A program made the position numbers and the translations under genes. Shown piece by piece: positions 1 to 16,858 of a stretch of DNA of 64,000 nucleotides (the first letter of the stretch is position 1; each line of letters starts with the position of its first letter). Under the pieces are notes generated by a model that saw only the letters and a list, made by a program, of their open reading frames with translations, ran no database searches and was not told where the DNA came from. The stretch comes from Typha latifolia (taxonomy: Eukaryota > Streptophyta > Magnoliopsida > Poales > Typhaceae): assembly GCA_019914945.1 (NCBI GenBank), contig CM034103.1:1612001-1676000 (forward strand), written 5' to 3'.

Positions 1-2454
1 AAAAGCTACTCATCAGAATCCGTGATAAGCCAATTGCTGCAACCACAGTAGATGTCAACAAACTCAAAGAAGCCACAAGACAATTAGGTTTAGGCCCTCC
101 AATTAGGACTAGATCATTTCCATCCCAAGATTCTTCACAGATGCCAACACCACCAGTGCCTGCTACTGCTTCAACTGTGCCAACTGCTGTGGATCTGTTT
201 GGGTCTGATGCTTTATCAGCAGAACCACCAGCACAGCCAAATCCAATGGTTATTGGCATGGGAGTGTCAGCTGGACCCATACCAGAGGACTTCTTCCAAA
301 ATACTATTTCATCACTACAAGTTGCAGCTTCACTGCCCCCTCCAGGGACGTACTTGACAAGAGTTACCCAAAGTGCTCCAGGAGTGGATCAAAACCAACC
401 AACATCGAATCAGAACGTGATGACTGATGTTGGTCTTCCAGATGGTGGAGTCCCACCTCAAGCATTACAGCCCCCTCAACTTCCTCAACAACTCAATATT
501 CCTAATGAGTCAATTGGACTACCTGGTGGTGGAATCCCCCCACAGACCCAGCCTCTTCCTCCTAGAGTTGCCATCTCTGTCTCTTCACAGCCAATTGATC
601 TCAGTTCACTTGGAGTTGTAGGATCCATGCAATCTGTTCCTCGTCCCCCATCTCCACCTACTGCCGTGCGCCCTGGGCAAGTAAGATTTCTTGGCATTCT
701 CCAATTTTGGAAGTCAACTACATTCTTTTTCACAACTTGCATCTTTAATGCTCATACTATAGGTACCTCGTGGTGCTGCTGCTTCAGTATGCTTCAAGAT
801 TGGTCTTGCCCACCTTGAGCAGAATCAACTTCCTGATGCATTATCTTGTTTGGATGAAGCTTTCTTGGCTCTTGCTAAGGATCAATCACGTGGGGTTGAT
901 ATTAAACCCCAAGCCACTATTTGTGCTCAATACAAGATTGCCGTTGCGATACTACACGTAACTTTCATAACTCAAGATACCATTTCTCCTTTTGGCTAAA
1001 TTTGTGAAACTGCTCTTATTATGTTTACCCTAATTTTTCTGTTTGTGGGGCTTCAACTAAAGTAATGCAAAAATAGTAGTAGTTACATCCTGTATGACAT
1101 GGGTGATTCTCATTCAAAACACATAATTTTGACCTGCTGTATCTTGATAATTCTATTCTGCTTTCATTATTGAATAATTGGTAATCAAGTTTATTAAGTG
1201 TCCTGTACCAACTGAATTGGGATTCTTTCACTTATTGAACTTCCTATTGTCTTCGTTCATGCCAATTAAATGTTTTCCTTATGGAAATAATATGTCCAGA
1301 TTTATCTTGCACTAGTTGGAGTGGTTTGTTGGAGTTCCCTTCAGACTACTAGTGTGCTTGATCAATAACCTATAATTCTTCAGCAATGCCTCTATCCTGA
1401 AGGGTCTTTATGGTGATGCATAATGAGTGTTTGGATAGTCGAAGAAAGAAGAAAACACATATAGGTTAGATGCATATGATATAGTTAAAAAGTTTTGTGC
1501 ACTGCAAAAATGACCTTGCTTGAATCTTTAATGTCAAACTCTGGACAATGTTCAACTTCTTTCAGACAAGTCTCTTTCTTCCTCTGGATACTAAATAAGA
1601 GGACGTTTGAAAATTTAGTTGCTTGGAGGACACATGTTACTTCAGAAAAGAGTGTGCAACTGTGCATAGTTGGCTTCTAATAGATTAATAAAAGAGGAGC
1701 TAGGAGAAAATTAATAGAAATGTAAGTGAAATTGTTTGAATTTATGATGAATTTTTTAGCCAGAGAAAAGCCCTGGCAATGTATATATTATTAGAAAATT
1801 TTCAACCATGCTGGCAAATGTGGCTAGATTAGTATATGGCTGGTGGATTTACTTGCATCTAGAATGGTGATTATTATTAGAAGAATTGAATAAATGAGCA
1901 GTAGTATACAATCATACTATAATGCAGTTTCTCATGAGCAGCAATATCCATGATATCACCTTTTCTTTTCAACTTTGTTGCAGGAAATTGCTCGGCTGCA
2001 GAAAGTTCAAGGTGCTAGTGCACTCAGTGCGAAAGATGAGATGGCAAGACTGTCTCGCCATCTTGCTTCCCTGCCCCTCCAAGCTAAGCACCGGATCAAC
2101 TGCATAAGAACTGCCATCAAGCGGAATATGGAGGTGCAAAATTATGCCTATGCAAAACAAATGCTCGATCTCCTCAACTCCAAGGCACCCCCAAGCAAGC
2201 AAGATGAGCTGCGCAGCCTTATCGATATATGTGTCCAGAGAGGACTATCTAACAGATCTATAGATCCATTTGAAGACCCCTCTCAGTTTTGTGCTGCTAC
2301 TCTTAGCCGCCTCTCAACCATCGGACATGATGTTTGTGATCTTTGTGGTGCAAAATTCTCTGCTCTTTCAACTCCTGGATGTATCATCTGTGGCATGGGT
2401 GGCATCAAGAGATCCGATTCCTTAGCCGGACCTGTTCCTTCACCATTTGGGTGA
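1..2454 (+). CDS. TWD40-1: TPLATE complex subunit, TWD40-1-like, 3' part
   Basis: This is the C-terminal 447 codons of a large WD40/alpha-solenoid protein; the gene begins upstream of the window. I read three exons, 3-680 (open at the left edge), 763-957 and 1984-2454, with GT-AG introns and phase 0 at both joins. The first exon is a Pro/Gln-rich linker. The second reads GAAASVCFKIGLAHLEQNQL and continues as an alpha-helical repeat. The last ends in a four-cysteine motif, CDLCGAKFSALSTPGCIICG, and a stop at 2452. The family is a subunit of the plant TPLATE/TSET endocytic adaptor complex at the plasma membrane, acting in clathrin-mediated endocytosis. Assignment to TWD40-1 (the At3g50590 type) rests on remembered similarity of this C-terminus. 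The family is clear, but which TWD40 paralogue it is remains less certain. Confidence 0.8.
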
Positions 2455-4338
2455 CATTTGTATATGTAGTTCTGTTTGTAATGTTTGTTCTCGCACTGCA
2501 TTAATATTCTTTATTTGACTACTGATGGGAATGCTTTCTGAATGTTTGAAAAATATGTTCTTAACATGTGTTTTTCTTTATAGTTCTCTTGAGAGATGGA
2601 GTGTATCTTTTCAAGTTTCACATCATTTTTTGAATTAATGTACGGTTTGAAAGAACATTGGAGCCATATCATTCATTATTCAACACATTCTTATCATATC
2701 AGTTATGGGTACTCTTTATCCTTTTACCTTCTGCAAATTTTAAAGTCTTCCTCTCTAGGATACGTTTACATCTGACCACCTTCAGAACATTGTTAATGTT
2801 CTATTTTTCACTACTATGTTGTTAGAGTGTGCTCTTTTAGTAGATAAGTGGAAAAAGGGGGAAGTTTAGACATTCACTTAAAAAAGTTGAAATATATTCT
2901 GTGAATGCTAAACTTTTTTTATAATATATCTGAAATGGAGTGGATCTGCAAATATCTCCAAATGCGGATTGCTTTTATCTCTTAAGATCAAAAGATTAAA
3001 ATTTTTAATTTGCCATGTGGTCAACAATGATTCCCTTCACTTCCTCGCTCAAGAAGTGCTATTTGCACAAAAGAAAAACTAAAATATTTTGGTAATGGTA
3101 AGAAGAGCTCTTGAAATTGAATATATTTATTTTCTTACACTATAAATGTATTTTTTGTTCTGATAAAGTGCATTAATTTAGCCCATTTTATTATTTTAAA
3201 AATTGGAGGGTGCTTTTTAAAAAAAAAATAAATTATGTTTACATAATTTCTACTATTTAATTTTAAAATATCATAATTGACACCGAAATTATTGTTGCTC
3301 TTTCAATACTATTTTGTTAGTTAAATCTAACTAATCATAATTAAAACACTACTTAGATCTAAAAACACTATTTAATCCTTGCATAAAAAATTAAAAATAT
3401 TTTAAAACCTATCCATTATTATATCAATACTATAGTACAATGAAATGTATTCTATTTTATATGAGATAAAATTGATAAAACATATTTACACTAGAAAATA
3501 AAAAATTAATATTGTAGTTGCTTATATATGTTTATTAACTTTTATCATAATATATTAGAGATATTTCATTAAAAATTAACCATAACGGTAATTCCGAAAA
3601 GTCAAACATTTTAGTAGCAAATCAGATATTTAAAAAAAATTTAAAATATAGTCAGTAACTAACTTTAGTAAAATTAGGTATGCAGGTCGTAGGATGAACT
3701 CCAACTTGAAATATTTATTATATTTTTGTCTAAAAATATAGTAGTGATTACTATATTTTAAAAGTAAAAATAGGAGCAGTTATTTAAAAATCCTTACATA
3801 TAAAGTCCAATCTTTTTCTACCGCCAATCCACTCAACACTCGAAGAGAAGCACTTTGGGAACTCGAATTGCGCCATCCCTCTCAGGTATCGGATCTCGTT
3901 CCCTTCCGCATTCAGCTCTTTGGATCGGATGCGATTTCCCCTCCTCTCCTTTTGAGATTCTTCGAGCTTTGGATGCTTGCAAGATGTTCTCGCGTTATAT
4001 GGACTCATCATGGGCTCATTGGCTTCGTTAGGGTGGATTTCTTCGCAGTTTTCTTAAAGGAGCCCCAAGTCTGGTGAGTTTTGACTGTACTTTTTCTATC
4101 AGAGTATTCGTGTTTTTTTTTTTTTCTTTTTCTTTGGTTCGAATTCGTCCTTTTAGCCTTCTCTAATTGCGCCACCGTAACTTGGTGAAGTAGAACTGTA
4201 AAAGGAAAATGAAAATGTCATTTTTAAAGGGTTTATTTTTCCCCATAGTTTAGTTGAATAAGTATCAGAGTTTGGTTTGTGGGAGACTTACGATGGTTGG
4301 TTGCAGGTCTATTTTCGAGAAAATCTGTCTGGCTTTCA
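2455..4338. other. Spacer and UMP-CMP kinase leader
   Basis: The left part is the 3' flank of the TWD40-like gene. From about 3180 to 3795 it is very AT-rich and MITE-like (listed separately). From about 3800 the GC content rises and the sequence looks like the leader of the kinase gene, with a donor-like GTGAGT at 4074 and a leader exon at 4307-4350. No other coding region is supported. Confidence 0.5.
3185..3795. mobile_element. MITE-like AT-rich element with imperfect inverted ends
   Basis: The left part contains TTTTAAAATATCATAATTG near 3260-3280. The reverse complement of the right end (about 3730-3795) contains the related ACTTTTAAAATATAGTAATC. An internal stretch near 3320-3345, TTAGTTAAATCTAACTAATC, has a close relative inside the element at 38.6-39.05 kb, in the opposite orientation. 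There is no coding capacity. The ends and target-site duplication were not resolved, so the boundaries are approximate. Confidence 0.35.
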
Positions 4339-8862
<4,524 letters not shown>

Positions 8863-9712
8863 GGCCTGTTGACATATCTGATGGTAATAGAGAAAACTTA
8901 CCGATGTTGGTTGTTTCTCTTTGAATAAGAGTAAAGCATTACTTGTTAATATATGTGAAGAACCAGAAAGTAGTCACTTTTACTAGATAGAGGTGATCTA
9001 TTCAGCTGGTATGTCTCCCTGATGTTCTTTTAATGTATTACTCTTTTACATCTCGCCTGTTGATCTACTTTACGGAAATTTGTGCAGCCAAATGAGAAAT
9101 CTGCTTGCACTAACATTTTCTTCATTCTTGGTGTTCTGATATCCTGTAAAATTTTTGCAAACCTAGTTAAGTGTAAGCGAGTATTTAGTACAAGAAAACC
9201 AAAATATTTTGCAGTCAATAAATGAATGCAAGCAAACCATGTTATTCTGTGCATCAATTGGCATCAATTGCCACCGTCATCGGTCACTTTTACCATCACT
9301 CCTAAAAATATTTGAGTTTTATCTATGCTACTTGCTAAGGTTTAACTTAAATTCTTATTGTATATCTCAAATCTCATATTTTCATTGAAAAAAAGAAAAT
9401 AACAATAGGTAAATCCAATGGCATTAGGATTCCCAAACCAACCAAAAGAACATGCACTTGAAAGCAATTCATTTATCAACGAATGAAGTAACAATGGATC
9501 TTAAAGTGATCATAGTTTTGAAGCTACTGCAGAAGTACACAGATGAGCCTGATAGTGGAACCATCAAGAAGTCAATGTCTAAAAATGAACATCCATTACT
9601 ATATCAGGTAAAATAGCACTCAACAAAATCCATGAACAGTACATCAACAAAAATCCTTTACATGAATGTACTGACTTTTCCTCTTAATAATATGAACAGA
9701 AAAATCTACAGC
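8863..9712. other. Spacer between convergent genes
   Basis: This is the 3' flank of the UMP-CMP kinase gene (+) and of VPS55 (-). A short direct repeat, GGCATCAATT, occurs twice near 9261-9280. I see no gene here. Confidence 0.5.
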
Positions 9713-10423
9713 CTAGAATATGCTGTACTCATCTTCACTGCTCATTTGTAGAACCCACAGGATTGCAATACCAAAGACAGCAAAAGAAGACAGCTCCATG
9801 GCCAGAGCTCCCCATCCAATGACACCTGCATGCTTTAGGATTGAGGGTATCGCAATGCTACCAACCACCGATGCCCCTGTAAGGAACTTTGTGAAGTTTG
9901 CCCATCTAAGCATGATATTAGAAAAGGGAAACAGAAGTTAAGAATAATATACTCAGGGTTTATGAACTGAGGATAGAGCAGACATGTTCATAGGAATAAC
10001 TAACCCGTCTCCGTCGCCGGACATCAGTGACGAACTGTTGGAGCCTGCAAAGAACAGCAATGGCATGGGAAGAATCACATACATCACCACTGCAGAAACA
10101 ACATTTTGCACTGTTGTTACTATAGATTATGCTAACAAGTGGAACTGATAAAATATTATGAAAAAACTAATTTTATCACCTGTTAACATTGGCCACCAAT
10201 TATTGTACAAAGCACAAGCCTAAACATAAAAGACGATAAATGAGATTCATTCAAAGCAACAGTCATGTGATAATGTGATGCATCTGCAACGTAAAGTTGG
10301 TACCAAGAAAGGAAGCATACTGACCAAAATTTGCAATACAATTCCTCCAGAGACCAAAATAGCCAAAAGAGCAAGTCTTCCACTATGCAAACAAGCAATC
10401 ATACTGCGTGATAGATGCGCCAT
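9713..10423 (-). CDS. VPS55: Vacuolar protein sorting-associated protein 55 (VPS55)
   Basis: This is a small four-helix membrane protein of late endosomes (VPS55/OB-RGRP family), needed for trafficking from the prevacuolar compartment to the vacuole, where VPS55 acts with VPS68 in yeast. On the minus strand the exons are 10325-10423, 10180-10219, 10005-10089 and 9713-9905 (417 nt, 138 aa), with GT-AG introns and matching phases. The start ATG at 10423-10421 gives MAHLSRSMIACLHSGRLA, aligning with the family N-terminus. Family signatures follow: GGIVLQILACALYNNWWPML, then VMYVILPMPLLFFAGS and KFLTGASVVGSIAIPSILKH. The length is typical. The C-terminus (MSSEDEYSIF) is the most divergent part. 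A leader intron upstream of about 10455 is plausible, with the 5' UTR reaching about 11.45 kb. Confidence 0.93.
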
Positions 10424-12088
10424 TGTTTGCTTATGATCTTCACCTCAATGGCAACTGTTGCATATGGAATAATTCAAACAAAAAACAAGCATAATTCAGT
10501 TTCCAAAAAGAATTGCAAAGATAAGTTACAAAAGGAAAGGCATAGTTATCATCTTATTTTCTTGTTACAGATGTCTAGGGAGGACACAGTATATAGCTGA
10601 TTGTGGAGAAGATTTAGCATGGTCTATACTTCATAATTTTGAAAGAAATCAACAGCGGAGTAACTAGCGACAGAATCAACAGTACAAAGCTGAAGAGGGC
10701 AACACTATCGTTGATATATGGAGAAAAAAAGAGAGCATGTTTTTCTTTGATTCCATGAAAAATAATCTTCCGTTTACTCCACGAATGTATGCATATACCT
10801 TCATAAATGTCAAATTAGGAGTTATCAGCAAAGATTCTAATGCCGCCTCCTGGCAGTCAGCAATTGAAGGAATCTGCCAGCTCTATGCAACTCAGACATA
10901 TCAAAGGCCTTCCATTTGTTTGATCTGAATTCTATTATTGCAAGAATTTATTAACCTAGGGATTCTATTGCCTGTATTGAAACAGGTTTGACAACTTCAA
11001 TTCCTTTTTTTTTTCCTCTCTTCACAAAATAGCTCAATTAGATCGTCTTGGGTTCTATATCCTCAGGAGATTCTAAAAAACTTTTTACTCACATACGCAT
11101 GTTATTACAATTTAAGCAACTTCTCGGATAACCCAAAATAAATAGCTATTTCAAGAATCCAGATAAAGATCACTCAATCTAAGAACAGGGCAGTATCAAG
11201 AAGAGCACGTAATATTACAAACCAAAGTTGACCAATTGCATCGCGAAAGAAATCCGCAAGATATCAAGCTTTATTACGTCAAGAAACGCATAAATGATGA
11301 CTCGAAACGACTGATACCAAGAATTCTACAAGGAAAGGAGGAGATTCACGCTGCAGCGATCTGCGACGATCCACGTGAAGAAGACGAGTTATTCACCCTT
11401 GTGATTTCTTGATCCCAGAGCTAGGGTTTCGTCGTCGGATCCCTAAATCCATAGAAGAGAAGCTTCTCCATCTCCAACCGAAGAAAGAACAAAAGTGGGA
11501 AGAATATAAAACGAAAAAGAAACTAACCGGACACAGAACGGACCAGAGATCTTGACTTCGTACGACGTGGCAACGGTTATCACCACAAATTTGTCGGCAG
11601 TATAATTGGGGAAGTTTGTTCGCGGGCCAAACTTCGTGGTCATTGGTGGTGTAAGAAGAGTGGACAAATAACTGGGTGAGAATACTAGAAGAAGATTAGG
11701 AGCGGATTCCCTACGATTTCAGGCTGTTGGAATTTACTACGGCATAGATGGCGCAACCTGTGATTAGCTGTCCTCAAGCATCCAGTTATACGCTGCCATG
11801 TTCCTAATTAACTTAAAATCGCGTTTTTTTTTTTAGGGGAGCTTTACATTTGACACCTATAATTTAAGATATTTATATTTTACACCCTACGTTTCAACAA
11901 ATCACACAATATATTTGCAGGCCAAGGACATCCTAGTCATCAACGGACTCGTTAGGCCAAGTGGGCCTATGAGAAGTCCCAGTAGGATTGCCATCTTATT
12001 GAGAGGCGGTGGGCCGGAGCGATTTATGAGAGAGCAAGAGGCCGAGAAACGTCTAAAACCCCTTCCTTGTCTCCTCTTCCCTTAAGCC
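10424..12088. promoter_or_regulatory. VPS55 leader and divergent promoter region
   Basis: VPS55 (-) and the TAF1B-like gene (+) diverge from here. Read on the minus strand, about 11340-11450 looks like a transcribed leader: GC-rich, with a telo-box type AAACCCTA at 11429-11422. A donor-like GGTGAAT just downstream and an acceptor-like CAG near 10455 suggest a leader intron. The transcription starts of the two genes are probably only about 0.5 kb apart. There is no coding ORF of note. Confidence 0.5.
11962..12015 (+). promoter_or_regulatory. Two site II (TGGGCC) elements
   Basis: TGGGCC occurs at 11962-11967 and again at 12010-12015, just upstream of the TAF1B-like start at 12089. TGGGCC/T motifs are established TCP-bound site II elements of growth and ribosome-biogenesis genes. 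Their presence before an RNA polymerase I factor gene fits, but binding here is inferred. Confidence 0.45.
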
Positions 12089-15000
12089 ATGGAGGCGGAG
12101 CGCCGCCTCTACTGCGAGGGATGCGGCGCCACCGAATTTGACGGCGGAGACGACGGCTTCTACTATTGCCGCCAATGCGGCTCTCAGAGCCAGGACGTCG
12201 TGGAGACCGGCTACGCCGACGAGGACATCCTCGGCGATGGTGGAGTCCCCGGGTCAGGCGCCCTCTACAGCATCTTCCATCACCGATCTCGACCCCACTC
12301 CTCCACCGCCGGTCCCCCCGCTCCAAAGAAATCCCGCGACGAGATCTTGCGATCCCTAACCCAGTCCCTCGCCGGAGGCGGTGATGCGAAGATAGAGGAG
12401 GAGGAGGAGAAGAAGAAGGAGAGGCCTTACTTGTTCGACGACGACCCCCCGGAGCCGAGGGACTTTGGATCCGGGCCGTGCCCGGAGCCCGAGGTGGCAG
12501 CGACAGCTATCCGGCTGCGTTACGTGCAGGGGTTGCAGGTGATGCTGCAGCGGCAGTGCGAGGTGATGGTGGAGAGGTTTGGAGTTAGTCCGTTGGTATG
12601 CGGGCTTGCCGGGACGATATGGCTGCGTTATGTGGCTGCGTCTAGGGTTTTCGATGACGGGTGGGCACGGAAGGTGATTGCGCAATCTGAGGAAGCGTCG
12701 GCGACCACGGCATCGAGATCTTGGGACGATGAACAAGGCAAGATTTCTTCCGTATTTAAATTTTTTACAGTTGGTGTCTTAGGAGAATAGAAAGATCTCT
12801 ACCGTAATTAAAACTAAACGATCGTGGTTCTTATTTAGGATAAAGAAAAAAGATCTCTCCCATAGTTAAAAGTATTATGGTTCTTGTTCAGGAAAAATAA
12901 AGAATGCTGCTTCTTTGTCCGGTTGAGAGCTTATTTTGTAGCATTAATTATAAGATTGTCTTTTTAAGATGTCGGAAGTTTTAATTTGACTAAATCCTAA
13001 CCTCATTGAATTCTGAAGAAGAAAAAAGTGTTTTGAGGCTTTCAATTTATAGTCTATATGGTTCGAAAGAGTAGGGGACTGCAATGGAACAAATGGTTAT
13101 GCAGGTTATGGTGTTGATTGCTAGTGATCTTTATGTATGTACGTATCTGTATGCTTCTGTGTCTTCAGTTCTTTTAGTGTGAATCTTATCCTATTATATA
13201 TTCAATAAAGGTAATTTTGTGATGCAGCATTAGTTGATATAGAGGGTGGTTTTCTACAGAAAATTAACTCAAATTGTCTGTTGCAGAAGACCAAAAATCT
13301 TCTACAAATATCAGAGCTAAATATAAGTTGGAACCCCACAACTTGAATGGACAGAGAGCAATATATATTTTCTTCCGCGCATTGAGGAAAATGATACCTG
13401 TGTATTCCTCATTGGCTATTTGCTTTTTGGTTTGTCATATTGCACGTGAGGCAGTGGTGCCAACTGACATTTATCAATGGGTCTTAGAGGGGAAGCTTCC
13501 GTACCTGGCTGCATTTGTTGAATTGGATAAGTACCTTGGAAGCCCTTCAAATGTTTGTCCATTGAGTACCAGGTTCTTGTTCAGGCCTACCCGAGTTATT
13601 GGAGCATGGCAGTTGGAATCCACAGCTGGTTCCATTGCTCAAGGTATTGGCCTACGTCTCCCTTCAGTTAACTTCTATGCACTTGCCTGCCGCTACTTGA
13701 AGGACCTATCTCTCTCTGTGGAAAACCTTCTTCCGCATGCTTCCCGCCTTTATGAATGGTCAGTTCCTGCAGAATTGTGGTTGTCAAGTAATGCATCTAG
13801 ACTTCCAACTCGAGTTTGTGTAATGGCAATACTAATAGTAACACTAAGAATCTTGTACAACATACATGGTCAAGGGACATGGGAGATGACTCTATCTACT
13901 ATGGATGATTCTCTTTCACATTGTCATCAACTTAATTTAAATTCTGATGAACCAAATTTAAGCTCTGCACAGAAGTTTGGAGAGACAATGAAGGATGACA
14001 GAGGGACTACAAATTCATTGCCAGTAAAGAACCTGATGCGTACCAGGAGTTCTGAGTTCAACACCAAAGAGCTGTTGGGCATTCTTGAAGCTGCATATGA
14101 CAATATCAGCACTAGACATGGTAAATGTACTGTATATCTTTTTATTTATTGTATATACAAATATATATCACTCAAATTTGTTATCTACAAGTGCTATTCC
14201 GGAGAACTTTTTACGAGTCAATCTGTTTCAGTTAGTTTTAGAGCAACAGAAAATTTATAAGGCATTTTCTTTATGCAACTAATTATAGTTGCAAGTATAG
14301 CCATTAAGGAGTCCATTTAACATTTAAACTATGTGATGATTAAATATTGCACATTTCAACAATTATGCAGTGTGGGCAACCGACAATGAATAGCTTGATG
14401 CTGCTTTCTGCTTGCCATTAATTGTTTTAAATTGTAGTTTCACATCTCACCATAATTATAGTTGCGAGTATTGCCATTAAGGAATCCATGTAACTTTTGA
14501 AACTGTGATGGTTAAATATTGCACATTTCAACAATTATGCAGTGTGGGCAATGTATGGTTCTTTTATGATCTAATCTGTTAGCTATCAAGGAATCTTTGG
14601 CAGGTCAAGTTTGATCTCTGAAAAAATAAATAGGGATGAATTGGTTCCTTCTAAGAATAGTAAGGTTATCCTTTAGTTTTTCATGAAATTACTGCATTAA
14701 ATGTAGAATTTTATGCAATTTTCACTGAGCTTGGATATTCAGAATAATGCCGAGATTTTTATGACGATAGAAGTTAGCATCTTTATAGAACTATTAGCTT
14801 AACCATCTGAACTCAAGCATGTGGCATCTAATTTGCTGTTATTTGGTCTCCTGCTGCAGACTTTTCAATGGATTTGCCATCATATCTCAAGTATTGCAAG
14901 GAAATTATTTTTGCTGGAACAATGACATCTTATGATGAGGAGACATTAATTGAGAGATTGTGGGAGATTTACAATAAGAAAGAGGTAAACACAGTATTTG

Positions 15001-16858
15001 CATATATTCCCTTCTAGGTTATGTGCAACTTTAGGATATTTTAAATTTGTCAGTTATCATATGTACTACATCTCTGGATTATGCTCAATATTATGCTTCT
15101 CTTTAGTTGTAATTGACTAATTGCATCTATTGAAAATTTGAGAAAGTTCATCTAAGGCTTTATTTGCATTGGTCAGATGGAACTTAGTCTACACCAAACA
15201 AATGTTATCTTTTAACCAGTTTCTACATTATGTGTATCAATTGTGTTCTGCCTCTGTGTGCTATTAGCTTGTTCACACATAAGGATGAAAGTGGATGTGC
15301 GTGTTAGGTAGCTTTTTGTGTGTGTGTGTGTGTGTGTGTCTGTTAGGTGTTATGTAGTTCGAAATTTATTTGTAGCCTCCTCATATTCTTCTGAGCATAC
15401 TAGTAGGTTTGATTGCTTTCATCTTAGTTTGGAGTTAGATTTAGGGTGAACAAAGATACATAGCAGGAAGGGAACAGAGTAGAAAAGTGAAACTAATTTT
15501 CTCCCATTTTTGTCCCCCTTTTTGAAATTTGAGGAGATATGTAAAAACAGTGGGTTATATAAATGAGGAAACTGGCCTCACCCAATTTCTCCTTCTTCCC
15601 CCTTGAACATTGGAGGAGAAGCAAAGTGGAAATTATGTTCTTTCTCTCCTCTTCCTATTGATATGTTTATTATTCAAAGTTAATTGTATGTGGGCATGCA
15701 TGCATGTGGGTTTACGTGCTTGTGGACATGCTCATAACCTTCCTGCATATCTGGCGAATCCATATTAGTTACACTAATTATGAAAATGAGATGAGCTTGT
15801 GGCATATGATGTTTGAGATGAATCAGTGAAAAATATAGTCAACTTGCAAAGCTGGGTTGTTATTTCCTTGTACCTTTTTTTGTGTGGCTGCTAGTGTTGA
15901 ACTTCTATTAGGTCTAATTATTGGTATGAACTTAAATAATATGTGGTGGTATGGTCTGATTGATGCTCCATTGTCTAATCCAGGAGAGCTCTAATGCTTT
16001 TTCTACAAATTGTACTCTACTCGCATTTGTAAATTGAGCATCAGCTTGTCAGTTGCTTTGTAATCTGTGCACTACATCTTACTGATTACTATTGTATCTT
16101 CATGCTCCCTTGTTACTTTTTTTGGTTGTTTTTATATGAAGTGTTGTTGACTTGTGAAGGTGGACTTTTGTCAAGGTTAGACAATCTTCTTTAACTTTGA
16201 GATCAGTACAATGAAATGTTTAAAAAAGTGACATATTTCTGCTTTGACCATTTAATAACAGGATGATAATCTTCATGATGATGTAAGATCTGAGGCCCCT
16301 GGGTTGAAAGGAAAGAGATCCAGAGATGAAGTGCCTGCTGACACATTATTTAATACCAAGAAACCAGACGAAAAATCTGATGGAATTTTATACTCTGAGG
16401 AAGGGAGATTTTCTACCGAGTATCTTGGTGTGCCCGTAAGCAAACGAACCAAAAATGTTTTTGTTAGCGACTCCACTTGTTCATGTGGAAATTATTCCAA
16501 GTGTACTAATTGTTATGCTACTTCAAAAAATATTGCGCTAGAGCAGATGAAGATAGAAATGGAAGAGAATGGGTTTCATTATCTCAGCCCAAGGGCTCAA
16601 AAGAGGACAGAAGGTTATCTTATTTACAAGCGGAAGAAAGTAAATGGCAGGCTTATTTATGTTGCACATGCTGATTATTATATCTTGATACGGGCTTTTG
16701 CGAGGCTTGCTCAGGTTGATGTTCGAATAATGCATGCTGGTGTAATCAAACTTGAGAGAAGACTTGGTTGGACTGAGCAACGGATAGATAGCAGCTTGAG
16801 TATATTACACGATCTTTCAGGTCAAAGGAATAATGAATTAAGGCTTGCATCAGGCTGA
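12089..16858 (+). CDS. TAF1B: RNA polymerase I initiation factor TAF1B/Rrn7-like (MEE12 type)
   Basis: This TFIIB-related factor works in the selectivity complex that recruits RNA polymerase I to rDNA promoters in the nucleolus. Exons are 12089-12737, 13287-14120, 14860-14984 and 16262-16858 (2205 nt, 734 aa). The N-terminal zinc ribbon is C9-x2-C12 and C27-x2-C30 (LYCEGCGATEF, then FYYCRQCG). An acidic DED segment and GALYSIFHHRSRP follow, as in plant TAF1B/MEE12. A cyclin-like middle part comes next, then a C-terminal domain with an extra Cys cluster (C609, C611, C617, C620). Intron 1 is a GC-AG intron: the exon ends ACAAG at 12737 and the intron begins GCAAG. With that donor the reading phase closes exactly. 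The first exon is GC-rich and the later ones AT-richer, the 5' gradient seen in monocots. Intron 2 carries a tandem duplication. Confidence 0.85.
14280..14551 (+). repeat. Direct duplication in intron 2 of the TAF1B-like gene
   Basis: About 100 bp at 14280-14379 recurs at 14453-14551. Both copies begin AATTATAGTTGC and end with the identical stretch TTTCAACAATTATGCAGTGT plus GGGCAA. A few substitutions and a small indel separate them, so the duplication is not very recent. Each copy contains an ATGCAG acceptor-like site. Confidence 0.85.
15317..15339 (+). repeat. (TG)n microsatellite
   Basis: A run of about eleven TG units in intron 3 of the TAF1B-like gene. Confidence 0.9.

Noticed and set aside
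12024..12736. Minus-strand ORFs opposite TAF1B exon 1
   Set aside because: Arg/Pro-rich shadows of a GC-rich exon with no domain.
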